DNA of 64,000 nt from Bacteroidota bacterium (GTDB lineage: Bacteria > Bacteroidota > Bacteroidia > Bacteroidales > DTGW01). The position numbers and the translations under genes are program-made. The stretch covers positions 61,044-125,043 of the forward strand of contig JAKPQD010000331.1 of the NCBI GenBank assembly GCA_029572965.1. Reading direction: 5' to 3'. The notes beneath the pieces were generated by a model that did no database searches, had not been told where the DNA came from, and saw nothing but the letters and a program-made list of their open reading frames with translations. Below are positions 27,240-36,086 of this stretch, piece by piece. Each line of letters begins with the position of its first letter. The first letter of the stretch is position 1.

Positions 27240-27550
27240 TACTACTGAAGTATCGTATAGTGATAGTGAACATTGATTGAAATAGCAGGGCAAGCGCATT
27301 TAAAAAACGATATATATCATATTATCAATAAGATGTGTGTGTTGCTTTTAAAACCTCCCAACTCTCTTTAAGAAGTAGGGCTAACATTGCAGTTGTTTGC
27401 ATAGCCCGTTATAGTCCCTTTTCAAGTGGGTGCGGATTATTTGTATTTTAATGCTTTTGCCCTGATTGAAATACCCTATTAGTTTTTTTGTAATGCAAAG
27501 TAATGGTTATTTATACTATTTCAAATCAACGAGCAAAACTTTGCATGAAA
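27240..27550. other. Intergenic stretch without a recognised gene
   Basis: About 310 bp between two convergent terminators. I see no coding frame or tRNA. It has only weak dyads: GGGCTA/TAGCCC around 27377-27405, and TGCAAAGT/ACTTTGCA around 27495-27546 with a long loop. AT-rich. Confidence 0.5.
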
Positions 27551-27551
27551 T

Positions 27552-27579
27552 AAAAAAAGCACGCTCATTGGCGTGCTTT
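27552..27579 (-). terminator. Terminator of the acetate transporter gene
   Basis: 9-bp perfect stem AAAGCACGC/GCGTGCTTT with a 6-nt loop and an A run on the plus strand (U tract in the minus-strand transcript), 22 bp after the stop at 27602. Confidence 0.8.
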
Positions 27580-27601
27580 ACTCTTTATAGCTTATTAATT
27601 T

Positions 27602-28198
27602 TTACTTTTTGCTATCAATAGGGAGAATGGTTTTGCCATAAACTTCATTAATAATCTGTGCAAGGCATGTGTAAATAGCCAATAAACCACAAATAATACC
27701 TTCATAGCCTGCAACGGTTTTTATTTCTTTGATACCTGTAAAGTCACCAATAGCGAGGAGTAAAAACAGCACTACAAGGGTCCCAAACACAAGTTGCAAT
27801 GCCCTGTTTAATTTAAGTGTGCCAATGAACATCCCTAAGGTGAAAATTCCCCAAATCAAAAGGAACCAACCCATAGATGTTTCATCTGATTTTAAATCAG
27901 CTCCAAAGCTTGTTCGTGGGATTAACCAGATAGCAACCAGCGCTATCCAGAAAAAACCATAAGCTGTAAATGCTGTTGCTCCAAAAGTATTGTTTTTCTT
28001 CCACTCCTGAATACCTGCTATCACTTGCGTTAAACCTCCAACAAACAGTCCCATGCCCATAATCATAGAGTTAAGATCATAAAAGCCTGCATTATGAATG
28101 TTTAAAAGAAGTGTGGTCATTCCAAATCCTAATAACCCAAGAGGTGCTGGATTTGCTGTTGTGTCTTTTACAATTGTTACGTTTTCTGCCATTTTCAT
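27602..28198 (-). CDS. satP: GPR1/FUN34/YaaH-family acetate/succinate transporter (SatP-like)
   Basis: Six-helix membrane protein of the acetate uptake family. The signature NPAPLGLLGFG is near residue 17, and helices follow at regular spacing (YDLNSMIMGMGLFVGGLTQVIAG, GFFWIALVAIWLIP and others). 198 aa, the normal size. Start ATG 28198 or 28192 (MAEN). It is flanked by its own promoter box and terminator and so is monocistronic. It fits a fermentative organism that exports or takes up acetate. Confidence 0.92.
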   Translation of the reverse strand: MKMAENVTIVKDTTANPAPLGLLGFGMTTLLLNIHNAGFYDLNSMIMGMGLFVGGLTQVIAGIQEWKKNNTFGATAFTAYGFFWIALVAIWLIPRTSFGADLKSDETSMGWFLLIWGIFTLGMFIGTLKLNRALQLVFGTLVVLFLLLAIGDFTGIKEIKTVAGYEGIICGLLAIYTCLAQIINEVYGKTILPIDSKK

Positions 28199-28223
28199 TA
28201 CATTTTATTTTGTTTTCGGTGCG

Positions 28224-28231
28224 CAAAAATA
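28224..28231 (-). promoter_or_regulatory. -7 promoter box of the acetate transporter gene
   Basis: Minus strand TATTTTTGC, exact TAnnTTTG, 25 bp upstream of the ATG. Between here and 28463 nothing else is recognisable. Confidence 0.55.
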
Positions 28232-28463
28232 AGATAATAAATGAAATAACCTTATTATGTTAATTTTTAATAAAATAGTTAAATTAGCCTTATGAACAAT
28301 ATTTAAAACCGCATAAAACACAAAGATTACCTCAAAAGGCTTCAAAAAGGCACTTCAATTTTGCTGTTTCTGTAGTAGAATATGATAGGCCCGTACAATC
28401 CTGTTAAGAGCCTGTTTCAGCAAAATAAAAGGCGTATGACTTTTTTCCAGAACCAGAATATGG

Positions 28464-29456
28464 TTATCCCCAAATTTTTATTAATCCGTCAATAAGATTA
28501 TTTGTAGCTTCATTAATAATCATTCGTTCTGGTTTGGCTTCAAACCACTTTATAGTTTCTTTTATCCCTTCTGAAAATGGAATAACAACTTTATATTCAG
28601 GAACAAATTGTTTGATTTTTGTATTGTCAAAAATAGCACAATGCGATTTGTCGCCCCAAAGCGAACCAAATTCCGATGGATAGCCTGTTTTGTCTGCATA
28701 TTGACAGATTTGTTTTGTGGGTATGTGGACAATATTGGCTTTAACACCAGCAGCCTCAGCAAGAGTTTCATATATTTGGTTCCAACTTAATATCTCATCG
28801 GATGTAATATGAAAAGCCTCACCTATGGCGTGAATATTTCCTAAAAGGCCTATGAAACCTCGGGCAAAATCTTTGGCATGAGTAAGAGTCCATAATGATG
28901 TGCCATCGCCTTGGACTACTACCGGGAGACCTTTTTTCATCCTGTAAACAGTGGTGTACTCTGTCCAGCCTCCTAAAGTAATGGGAATTACTGTATTATA
29001 CGTATGAGATGGCCTTACAATGGTAATGGGAAAACCCTTAGTTCTGTAAAGGTGCATTAATTGTTCTTCACACGCAATTTTATTTCGAGAATATTCCCAA
29101 AAAGGGTTAACTAAAGGTGTAGATTCAGTTATAATGTGGTTTACAGGTGGCTTTTGATAAGCAGAGGCTGAGCTGATAAAGATATATTGTTTGGTACTAT
29201 TAGCAAAAAGTTCAAAATCGCGGGTTATATCATCAACTGTAAATGCAACCCAGTTGACAACAACATCCCATTTTTCTGTGGAAAGAAGCTGCTTTGTTTT
29301 AATTACATCATGAATATCTGTATGCATTTGCTTTACTCCTTCAATACTATCTCTATTGCCCCGGTTAAGGAGGTAAAGGTTAATTCCTTTTGAAACAGCC
29401 ATCTTGCTTACGGCCGAGCTTATGTTACCTGTTCCTCCAATAAATAATACTTTCAT
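28464..29456 (-). CDS. NAD-dependent epimerase/dehydratase (extended SDR family)
   Basis: Rossmann fold with the dinucleotide motif GGTGNIS at 8-14 and the active-site pair in YSRNK (Tyr and Lys) near residue 120. SSASAYQ supplies the Ser. It resembles the CSP41/sugar-epimerase-like branch (VRPSHTYN, WTLTHAKDFARG) more than GalE. 330 aa, cytosolic. It is single, with a -7 box at 29470-29477. The substrate is not evident. Confidence 0.85.
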   Translation of the reverse strand: MKVLFIGGTGNISSAVSKMAVSKGINLYLLNRGNRDSIEGVKQMHTDIHDVIKTKQLLSTEKWDVVVNWVAFTVDDITRDFELFANSTKQYIFISSASAYQKPPVNHIITESTPLVNPFWEYSRNKIACEEQLMHLYRTKGFPITIVRPSHTYNTVIPITLGGWTEYTTVYRMKKGLPVVVQGDGTSLWTLTHAKDFARGFIGLLGNIHAIGEAFHITSDEILSWNQIYETLAEAAGVKANIVHIPTKQICQYADKTGYPSEFGSLWGDKSHCAIFDNTKIKQFVPEYKVVIPFSEGIKETIKWFEAKPERMIINEATNNLIDGLIKIWG

Positions 29457-29469
29457 ACGCTGTTTTTAT

Positions 29470-29477
29470 CAAAAATA
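29470..29477 (-). promoter_or_regulatory. -7 promoter box of the epimerase gene
   Basis: Minus strand TATTTTTG, exact consensus, 14 bp before the ATG. Confidence 0.45.
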
Positions 29478-29716
29478 CAATACAAAAGACAAACTCCTGA
29501 TCAATATCGATGATTTAAAATAAAGGATAAAAATGTTTTGTGTTTTTAATATTTATATCAAATGTAATATACTGATTTGCAATGTATTAATGATGTTTAA
29601 CTTGTTGATAATTTTAAGTATTTTTTAAGTATTTTAGTTTAATTTAATGTGAAAAAACTCGAAATTTTTAGTATATTTCGGAATGTAAGTTTTATCAAAC
29701 CTAAAATAGTAAAACT

Positions 29717-29974
29717 ATGACAATAACATTTAACGAACTTAGGAAAATCAAAGACAGCCTACCTTCTGGCAGTATGAAAAAGATAGCTGATAAGCTTAAT
29801 ATCGATGAAGATACTGTAAGGAATTACTTCGGAGGTACCCATTACAAAAATGGAGAAGGAAAAACAGTAGGTGTACATATTGAACAAGGTCCGGATGGGG
29901 GCATTGTTACCTTTGATGATGAAACAATTTTATCAGTAGCCCGTGAAATGCTTGCAGAAAGTGCGCATCACTAA
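29717..29974 (+). CDS. Small helix-turn-helix-like protein, 85 aa
   Basis: Conserved-looking small Bacteroidota protein. MKKIADKLNIDEDTVRNYFGG (about 20-40) reads as a helix-turn-helix, then a short strand region (GIVTFDDETILSVAREML). Possibly a DNA-binding protein, but no regulator family is assigned. It is the only gene of its transcript, with a good terminator. A TATATTTC box (one mismatch) lies about 40 bp upstream. Confidence 0.75.
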   Translation: MTITFNELRKIKDSLPSGSMKKIADKLNIDEDTVRNYFGGTHYKNGEGKTVGVHIEQGPDGGIVTFDDETILSVAREMLAESAHH

Positions 29975-29980
29975 ATTATA

Positions 29981-30005
29981 AACCCGGTATTAAGCCGGGT
30001 TTTTT
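29981..30005 (+). terminator. Terminator of the 85-aa protein gene
   Basis: 7-bp stem AACCCGG/CCGGGTT, loop of 7, T tract. It runs into the stop of the convergent TPR gene. Confidence 0.8.
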
Positions 30006-31191
30006 ATTTACAATTCATCCAAAGTAGTTTATCTGCCTGGAGGCTGCCTAAGCTCTTGGCTTTTTTCCAATCTTCGCAGGCTTGGGAAAATTGTTTTATT
30101 GAATAATAAATATTCCCGCGTTCGAGCAATGCTGAAATATTATGGGGTTGTTTATTCAATACAGTATTTAAGTCCTGAAGTGCGTTATTGGTCAATTGTG
30201 CCTGAGCGTAACATTTAGCCCTTAAAATATAATAATCGGTATTGTTATATCCGGCTTTAAATAGTGTATTAAGATATTCCAGGCTCTTAATATATTTATT
30301 GCTATGAAATGCAGCTTGTGCCCCTATGTAAAGTCCCTTTTCGTTTTGAGGCAATAGGTATATATAAATGGCTATTTCTTCCAGGCTTTGTTCATATTGT
30401 TGTTGGAGCAAAAAACAATACGCATTTTTACAAATTGCTTCAAAGTTTAGCAGGTCTAAGCGTTTAGCTTCTTTATAGTCTTTTGAGGCCTGTACATATT
30501 GTTTTAGCTTAATTTTTACATCAGCCCGAAGTTCAAAATACTTGCTTCGGTGTTTGTTTATCCGGATAGCTTCATTTATATCAGAAAGGGCTGCATTATA
30601 GTTTCCCAAGGCCAGATAAGAACATGCCCGCAAATAATACATTTCGTGGCTTATTTTTTGATTATTGATGGCAAAGTTGCTTACGGTGTTAATGACTTCC
30701 ATATAATTGCCAGAATGGTATAAGAAAAGCAATTCGCCAATTAGTTCGTCATTTTTGTTGTACCAATTTTGTTCCCAAAGCGTTTTCCATTGTTCTGTTT
30801 TTTCAAGAAATGAGAAAGCTTTTTCCATTTTAATGTCAGAGGGCTTGACCTGATATTCGGAAGATAAGTTTTGTTTTAAGTATTTAATGGTGTTCAGGGT
30901 GTCGCGTTCGGAAGCGAAAACTAAGGCCAGATAAAAGGATGCAGAATTTTTTCTGAGGGTATTGGCTTTTAATAATGGCAATTTAGCATCTTTTTTTAAT
31001 GAATATAAAAACATACCTTGCCTCAGATAGACAAGGTAATTATTAGGTGTTTCTTCTATGGCTTTGCTGAAATAAAAGTTTGCAGAATCCTCTGTGTTTT
31101 GCTGGCTATAAGCAACGGCCTTTTGCAAACTTGTTTGAGCCGGGAGGTATAGACTTGAAAAAAGTAAGATGAAGGCTAATAAACGCGTCAT
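30004..31191 (-). CDS. Secreted TPR-repeat protein, last gene of the aromatic operon
   Basis: Signal peptide (MTRLLAFILLFSSLYLPAQ) then about ten TPR-like repeats (AKRLDLLNFEAICKNAYC, EQSLEEIAIYIYLLPQN, ACEDWKKAKSLGS at the end). 395 aa from ATG 31191; a longer in-frame start inside aroC would lose the signal peptide. It follows aroC by 2 bp, so it is expressed with the shikimate genes, yet nothing suggests a metabolic role. Function unknown. Confidence 0.75.
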   Translation of the reverse strand: MTRLLAFILLFSSLYLPAQTSLQKAVAYSQQNTEDSANFYFSKAIEETPNNYLVYLRQGMFLYSLKKDAKLPLLKANTLRKNSASFYLALVFASERDTLNTIKYLKQNLSSEYQVKPSDIKMEKAFSFLEKTEQWKTLWEQNWYNKNDELIGELLFLYHSGNYMEVINTVSNFAINNQKISHEMYYLRACSYLALGNYNAALSDINEAIRINKHRSKYFELRADVKIKLKQYVQASKDYKEAKRLDLLNFEAICKNAYCFLLQQQYEQSLEEIAIYIYLLPQNEKGLYIGAQAAFHSNKYIKSLEYLNTLFKAGYNNTDYYILRAKCYAQAQLTNNALQDLNTVLNKQPHNISALLERGNIYYSIKQFSQACEDWKKAKSLGSLQADKLLWMNCK

Positions 31192-31193
31192 GT

Positions 31194-32189
31194 TTAGCTT
31201 TTTACAACGCGTGGAAATTTTTGTTCCTGCAAAACAAGGTCTGCCAATGCCAGGCATGTCATGGCTTCAACAACCACGGGAATACGCAGGGCTATACAAG
31301 TGTCGTGACGCCCTTCAACACTGAGGTCTGTCATTTGACCAGTTTTCATGTTCATGGTGTGCTGTGTGGCATGAATGCTGCTTGTTGGCTTTACGGCTAC
31401 TTTAAATACAAGGTCGTTGCCGTTTGAAATACCACCATTGATGCCTCCGGCGTAATTTGTTGCTGTTTTTCCTGAAACAGTAATAAACTTGTCGTTGTGT
31501 TCTGTACCTTTCATGCGGGCAGCTGCAAAACCTGAACCAAATTCAAGACCTTTGATTGCCGGGATTGAATAGATGTAATGCGCCAAAACGGCTTTAATAT
31601 TGCCAAAGAAAGGTTCGCCTAATCCGATTGGCATATTGGTAGCAATAGTTTCAACGATTCCTCCGATGGAATCTTGCTCTGCAATAGCTTTTTCAACTGC
31701 CTTTTCAATGTCTGTTGTTCCTCCTGCCTCAATAAGAGTAGATTTTACAATGATAGGAGCAATGATTTTTTTTGCAATAACGCCTGCTGCAACTATACCA
31801 AGTGTTATACGGCCAGAAAAATGGCCTCCTCCGCGATAGTCTTCATATCCGCCAAACTTTTTATGGGCAACAAAGTCGGCATGGCCAGGGCGAGGGGTTT
31901 CTAAAAGAAACGAATAGTCTTTTGAACGGGTATTGGTATTCTCAAAAAGGATTAAAATAGGGGCGCCGGTAGTATGATTTTCAAATACTCCGCTCATGAT
32001 GCGTGGAATATCAGCTTCCTGGCGGGGAGTTGTACCTTTGGCTCCACTTTTACGACGACTTAAGTCGGCTTCAAGTTCTTCCCGGGTAATTGGTATTCCG
32101 GCTGGAACGCCATCTATTACTATTCCTACACTATTGCCGTGAGATTCGCCAAATATACTGAGTTTGAAGAGAGTTCCTATGGTATTCAT
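31194..32189 (-). CDS. aroC: Chorismate synthase
   Basis: Last step of the shikimate pathway, EPSP to chorismate with reduced FMN. Signatures: IFGESHGNSVG near the start, SGAKGTTPRQEAD, YRGGGHFSGRIT in the middle, and a C-terminal GRHDTCIALRIPVV. 331 aa, somewhat shorter than the usual 350-370. It sits in the operon between aroD and the TPR gene, 27 bp after aroD. Confidence 0.95.
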   Translation of the reverse strand: MNTIGTLFKLSIFGESHGNSVGIVIDGVPAGIPITREELEADLSRRKSGAKGTTPRQEADIPRIMSGVFENHTTGAPILILFENTNTRSKDYSFLLETPRPGHADFVAHKKFGGYEDYRGGGHFSGRITLGIVAAGVIAKKIIAPIIVKSTLIEAGGTTDIEKAVEKAIAEQDSIGGIVETIATNMPIGLGEPFFGNIKAVLAHYIYSIPAIKGLEFGSGFAAARMKGTEHNDKFITVSGKTATNYAGGINGGISNGNDLVFKVAVKPTSSIHATQHTMNMKTGQMTDLSVEGRHDTCIALRIPVVVEAMTCLALADLVLQEQKFPRVVKS

Positions 32190-32216
32190 GTTTCTATATT
32201 AATTTACCGTTGAAAA

Positions 32217-32855
32217 TTATGAATTTTTGATGAATGAGTATAGTTCAGCCAACCTTTTATATTGAATCTGGCCGGGAGCCGTAGCGCTTTGCTCGTCAAA
32301 AGCAGCAAAGGTAAAAGGAGAACCAAGCAATGGGGCTGCTATCCTTGATATTTTGCCTTTTTCGCCCATGCCTAATGATACTACAGGCTTTTCAGAGTCA
32401 TATAAAGATAGAAGAGCAGCATTGTCGGCATCGGTGTTTACCATGCAAGCCAGCTTAGCAATATCTGCACCCATATCAAAGCATTGCTGAACAATAATCT
32501 CTAATTGTTCTCTTGTCGGAGTTTTTTTGAAATCGTGGAAAGAGATGATAAGCTTACAATTTTTATTTTGTATGGCTTGTTTTACGGCATGTTTGAAAGA
32601 TAAATCAGATTCGTATTCGACATCGACAAAGGCTGCACCGCTTTCAATAGCTCGGATAAGGAGTTTTAGGCGTTTTTCGTCAGTGATATTGTCCGGGCGG
32701 CAGGTAGCTATCAGGTTTTTATGAGACGAAAAAACCCTTTCGACTTGCTGTTCGTTATAGCCTGCCAAATCTATCCTGATTTCGGCCATTTCAAGGCTTT
32801 TTAAAGCTTCAATACATTGGTCAACATCTGTAATGTTAAGCGAGACGCATATCAT
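32217..32855 (-). CDS. aroD: Type I 3-dehydroquinate dehydratase
   Basis: Schiff-base TIM-barrel enzyme, 3-dehydroquinate to 3-dehydroshikimate. 212 aa. Catalytic His107 in IISFHDF, Schiff-base Lys134 in ADIAKLACM; substrate-binding EIRIDL and ATCRP are in place. Overlaps the end of aroB by 20 bp. Confidence 0.92.
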   Translation of the reverse strand: MICVSLNITDVDQCIEALKSLEMAEIRIDLAGYNEQQVERVFSSHKNLIATCRPDNITDEKRLKLLIRAIESGAAFVDVEYESDLSFKHAVKQAIQNKNCKLIISFHDFKKTPTREQLEIIVQQCFDMGADIAKLACMVNTDADNAALLSLYDSEKPVVSLGMGEKGKISRIAAPLLGSPFTFAAFDEQSATAPGQIQYKRLAELYSFIKNS

Positions 32856-33873
32856 GAATTATTTCCTCCAATTTTTTATATTCTACATTTTCGATGATAG
32901 CATGGCCAATACTGTCAAGAAGTACAAGATGCAAACTGGCTCCATCGCGCTTTTTGTCTTTTTTCATGGCGTTAAACAAGGCATTGCTATCTGCATCCAG
33001 ATATGTGGGCAATAAGAAGTTTTCTGTAAGCTTTTTAAGCCTCAGTGCTTCGTTTTGCGAAAGATGACCAAGCAGGACCGAAGCAGCAGCAGCCATGTTC
33101 ATGCCAATAGCAACAGCTTTGCCGTGTGGCATCATGGTAAGCTTTTCAATAGCATGACCAAAGGTGTGGCCAAAATTGAGTTTTCTGCGTTCGCCTTTTT
33201 CCCGCTCATCCTGTGACACGACATTGGCTTTTATTTCTACTGAATCCTTTATACAACGGTGTATGGCGTCTTTGTCATATTTTAAAATGGCATTATAATT
33301 GTTCTCGAGAAATTCAAACAGGGCTTTGTCTTTAATGGCACCATGTTTTATCACTTCGGCCATGCCTCCAATAAATTCTTCCCTGTCAAGGGTTTTGAGC
33401 ATTTCAATATCGCATATGACAAACTGAGGTTGATTGAAAACGCCCACCATATTTTTGAATCCGCCATAATTGACCCCGTTTTTGCCTCCAACGCTTGCAT
33501 CAACCATAGATAGGAGAGAGGTTGTGACAAAACCAAAATTTAACCCCCTCATATAAATTGATGCTGCAAAACCAGTAATGTCTGAAACAATGCCGCCACC
33601 TATACCTACAATGAAGGTTGAGCGGTCAGCCTCAAACTCTACCAATTTGCCCATGATAAGGTCAATGGTTGCAAGGGTTTTATTATTTTCCCCCTGAGGG
33701 ATAACGATAACATCAAAGCCTTCAATTGCTTTGGCATAAAGCTTTGCAATGTTATCATCTGTAATGATGATGGTTTTCTGGTTGGCAGGGATGTATTTTG
33801 CAAGATTATAAACCGATTCGCCAATCAGGATGTTAGAAACAGCGCCTGCTGTATTTAATACAACTTTCTCCAT
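32836..33873 (-). CDS. aroB: 3-dehydroquinate synthase
   Basis: NAD- and zinc-dependent cyclisation of DAHP. Motifs: GGGIVSDITGFAAS with the NAD loop, TSLLSMVDASVGGK, GGMAEVIKHGAIKD, and LNFGHTFGHAIE with the zinc-ligand His residues. ATG 33873 lies one base after the previous stop and gives the family-like start MEKVVLN; an ATG at 33900 would overlap that gene by 26 bp. The aroD gene overlaps the 3' end. Confidence 0.94.
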   Translation of the reverse strand: MEKVVLNTAGAVSNILIGESVYNLAKYIPANQKTIIITDDNIAKLYAKAIEGFDVIVIPQGENNKTLATIDLIMGKLVEFEADRSTFIVGIGGGIVSDITGFAASIYMRGLNFGFVTTSLLSMVDASVGGKNGVNYGGFKNMVGVFNQPQFVICDIEMLKTLDREEFIGGMAEVIKHGAIKDKALFEFLENNYNAILKYDKDAIHRCIKDSVEIKANVVSQDEREKGERRKLNFGHTFGHAIEKLTMMPHGKAVAIGMNMAAAASVLLGHLSQNEALRLKKLTENFLLPTYLDADSNALFNAMKKDKKRDGASLHLVLLDSIGHAIIENVEYKKLEEIIHDMRLA

Positions 33874-33874
33874 G

Positions 33875-35020
33875 CTATTTATTACCATTTTTAGGCTCAT
33901 TCATCACTTTTGTCTGGTGGTCGATTGATTCCTCGTGTATAGAACGGAAAATGGTTTCAATAAATTGGGCACTCAAGCCTTTTTTTGCCCCTTCTTCAAG
34001 ACGCTTGGTAATGATTTTATCCCAACGGCTGGTTTGAAGGATGGCAATGTTGTTTTCTTTTTTGCATACACCAATTTGTTCGGCTACTTTCATACGTTTT
34101 TCGAGCAAATCAACAAGTTGGTCATCGAGTTTGTCAATTTGGGCGCGGAGTTCTTCAAGGGTAACTAAAGAGTTGTTGTCGGCATATTCTTTGCGCAATA
34201 CCAGTTTACTCAACAATACACTTAAATCAGCTGGTGTAAGCTGTTGTTTAGCATCACTCATGGCAACATCCGGGTTGATATGCGATTCGATAATGATGCC
34301 ATCGTAATTCAGGTCCATTGATTTTTGGCATATTTCGCCCAGGTATTGTCTGTTTCCACAGATATGACTTGGGTCAACAAACATTGGGATGTTAGGGATG
34401 CGACGGCGCAGCTCGATTGGGATTTGCCAGTTTGGGTCGTTCCGATAAACGAGCTTTTCGTGAGAAGAGAAGCCTCTATGTCCTGCCGCAAGACGGGTTA
34501 CACCAGCATGATAAAAGCGTTCAATAGCCCCAATCCATAATTCAAGGTCTGGGTTTACAGGGTTTTTAATTAGTACCGGAATGTCAACACCTCGCAGGGC
34601 GTCTGCAATTTCTTGCACTGCAAAAGGGTTTACAGAGGTACGGGCTCCAATCCATAAGATGTCGATGCCCGCTTTTAATGCTTCATACACGTGTCTTACG
34701 TTAGCTACTTCAGTAGCGGTAAGCATACCTGTAGCTTGTTTTACGCTTTTCATCCAAGGTAAAGCTGCAGAGCCGTATCCTTCGAATGAGCCCGGACGTG
34801 TTCTTGGTTTCCAAATGCCTGCCCTGAATATTTTGATTCCCTGGGCTGCAAGTTGAGTAGCTGTTTCTACCATTTGTTGCTCTGATTCGGCACTACAAGG
34901 CCCTGCAATAATCATTGGCCTGGTTGAAGGTACATTTTCGAATGTGAATGGCTGTAATTTTAATTGAGATTCCATATTATTTACTTCTTTTTTTTCTGAT
35001 GAAATTGCTGTAGTATTCAT
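33875..35020 (-). CDS. Bifunctional 3-deoxy-7-phosphoheptulonate synthase / chorismate mutase
   Basis: N-terminal DAHP synthase of the AroA-beta/KDO8P-synthase-like type (IIAGPCSAESEQQM, GIWKPRTRPGSFEG, LAAGHRGFS, VDPSHICG). A type II chorismate mutase domain of about 90 residues follows (LRAQIDKLDDQLVDLLEKRMKV, LEEGAKKGLS). 381 aa. It catalyses the first pathway step and the branch-point step to prephenate, so placement directly after pheA makes sense for phenylalanine control. A shorter start at 34975 (MESQLKLQPF) matches the family N terminus better. Confidence 0.93.
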   Translation of the reverse strand: MNTTAISSEKKEVNNMESQLKLQPFTFENVPSTRPMIIAGPCSAESEQQMVETATQLAAQGIKIFRAGIWKPRTRPGSFEGYGSAALPWMKSVKQATGMLTATEVANVRHVYEALKAGIDILWIGARTSVNPFAVQEIADALRGVDIPVLIKNPVNPDLELWIGAIERFYHAGVTRLAAGHRGFSSHEKLVYRNDPNWQIPIELRRRIPNIPMFVDPSHICGNRQYLGEICQKSMDLNYDGIIIESHINPDVAMSDAKQQLTPADLSVLLSKLVLRKEYADNNSLVTLEELRAQIDKLDDQLVDLLEKRMKVAEQIGVCKKENNIAILQTSRWDKIITKRLEEGAKKGLSAQFIETIFRSIHEESIDHQTKVMNEPKNGNK

Positions 35021-35042
35021 TGCTGTAAAGTTTATTTAATTA

Positions 35043-35906
35043 TTATTCCATAACAGTTTTGCCTTTTGCATATTCGCCCATGATGTCTAATCTTGAGGTA
35101 AAAGGCCTGATAGCGTCTAAAGCCTGTCTGTACATTACGTAATCATTGAATGTAACATCTACATAAAATTGGTATTCCCAGTCCTTCCCAATGATGGGCA
35201 TTGATTGAATTTTGGTAAGGTTTATCCCATAATAAGAAAGTATAGAAAGAACTTTAGAAAGGCTTCCTGTTTGGTGTTCAAGGACAAATGTAATGGATGC
35301 TTTATCAATGTGTTTGTCTTGTTTGTGATATCCAATTTTTTCAGAAAGGATAAGGAAACGTGTATAGTTCATTTTGTTGGTTTCAATGCCTTCTGCCAAA
35401 ATGTTTAGCCCATATTTGTCGGCAGCCAGTTTGGAACATATAGCCCCTGTATTTTTAAGCTTTTTATCTGCTATATCTTTAGCGCTAAGAGCTGTGTCAA
35501 TACTGTCAAGTACTTTAATATTAGGATAATTGTCAAAAAACATCTGACACTGCAATATGGCAATAGGGTGGGAGTACACTTCGGTAATATCTTCAATTTT
35601 TACACCCGGTAATGCTACCAGGTTTTGTTTTATTCGCAGGTATATTTCGCCAATAATTTTCATATTTGAATCTTGCAGCAAGTTGTAGTTTGGTAGAATG
35701 CTACCTGCCAAAGAGTTTTCAATAGCCATAATACCAAGGTCTGCATGGTTGTTTTTTAAAGATTTAAATAGGTCTTTAAATGTATTGGCTGTTACTATTT
35801 CAATGTTTTCATTTTCAAAATAATGTTTGGCGGCAATTTCGTGAAATGCTCCGTATCCGCCTTGTATGGCAACTCTGCTTGTTTGTTTGGATGTTTTAGG
35901 TGTCAT
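35043..35906 (-). CDS. pheA: Prephenate dehydratase with ACT domain
   Basis: Converts prephenate to phenylpyruvate. 287 aa. The catalytic domain begins AIQGGYGAFHEIAAKHYF; MAIENSLAGSI and SHPIAILQC are recognisable, and NKMNYTRFLIL carries the Thr-Arg-Phe motif. A C-terminal ACT domain (TGSLSKVLSILSYYGINLTKIQ) normally binds phenylalanine for feedback inhibition. First structural gene of the aromatic operon, 16 nt after a terminator with an upstream Phe-rich leader ORF. Enzyme feedback and attenuation would thus both respond to Phe. Confidence 0.94.
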   Translation of the reverse strand: MTPKTSKQTSRVAIQGGYGAFHEIAAKHYFENENIEIVTANTFKDLFKSLKNNHADLGIMAIENSLAGSILPNYNLLQDSNMKIIGEIYLRIKQNLVALPGVKIEDITEVYSHPIAILQCQMFFDNYPNIKVLDSIDTALSAKDIADKKLKNTGAICSKLAADKYGLNILAEGIETNKMNYTRFLILSEKIGYHKQDKHIDKASITFVLEHQTGSLSKVLSILSYYGINLTKIQSMPIIGKDWEYQFYVDVTFNDYVMYRQALDAIRPFTSRLDIMGEYAKGKTVME

Positions 35907-35921
35907 AATTTTTTGTTTTAT

Positions 35922-35953
35922 AAAAAAAAAGTCCCGGTTTTTGACCGGGACTT
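35922..35953 (-). terminator. Attenuator terminator in the pheA leader
   Basis: On the minus strand a perfect 10-bp stem AAGTCCCGGT/ACCGGGACTT with a 5-nt loop is followed directly by nine T. It lies 16 nt upstream of the pheA ATG and downstream of the pheA promoter, so it would stop the operon's own transcript. Very strong terminator by inspection. Confidence 0.9.
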
Positions 35954-35999
35954 GCTATTGTTTTTTGTTTTGTTTATGCAATAGAATATTGGCCCCGGT
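35944..35999 (-). promoter_or_regulatory. Candidate antiterminator of the pheA leader
   Basis: ACCGGGGC at 35999-35992 can pair with GTCCCGGT at 35951-35944, the 5' arm of the terminator (8 bp, one G-U). The two structures are mutually exclusive. The upstream arm falls in codons 20-22 of the leader ORF, just after the Phe codons, so ribosome position would decide which forms. Confidence 0.7.
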
Positions 36000-36057
36000 G
36001 TTTCCGCAGAAAAAAGAAAAAAAAGTAAAAATAATTATTTGAAACCCAAGACCGCAT
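35974..36057 (-). CDS. pheA operon leader peptide, 27 aa, Phe/Tyr-rich
   Basis: Short ORF, ATG 36057 to TAA 35974, between the promoter and the terminator. Codons 9-16 read Tyr-Phe-Tyr-Phe-Phe-Phe-Phe-Phe (YFYFFFFF), with six Phe and two Tyr in eight codons; a Trp is at codon 4. This is the composition expected of a control peptide like E. coli PheL. A ribosome stalled on uncharged tRNA-Phe would leave the antiterminator arm (codons 20-22) free. A ribosome running to the stop would cover it and let the terminator form. There is no Shine-Dalgarno site, normal for this phylum. Confidence 0.8.
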   Translation of the reverse strand: MRSWVSNNYFYFFFFFLRKHRGQYSIA

Positions 36058-36086
36058 TTGCTTTTCTTTTATGTATTTGTTGTTGA

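Noticed and set aside
27377..27546. Riboswitch or sRNA between the TonB operon and the acetate transporter gene
   Set aside because: Only weak dyads between two terminators and no promoter; no recognisable riboswitch core.
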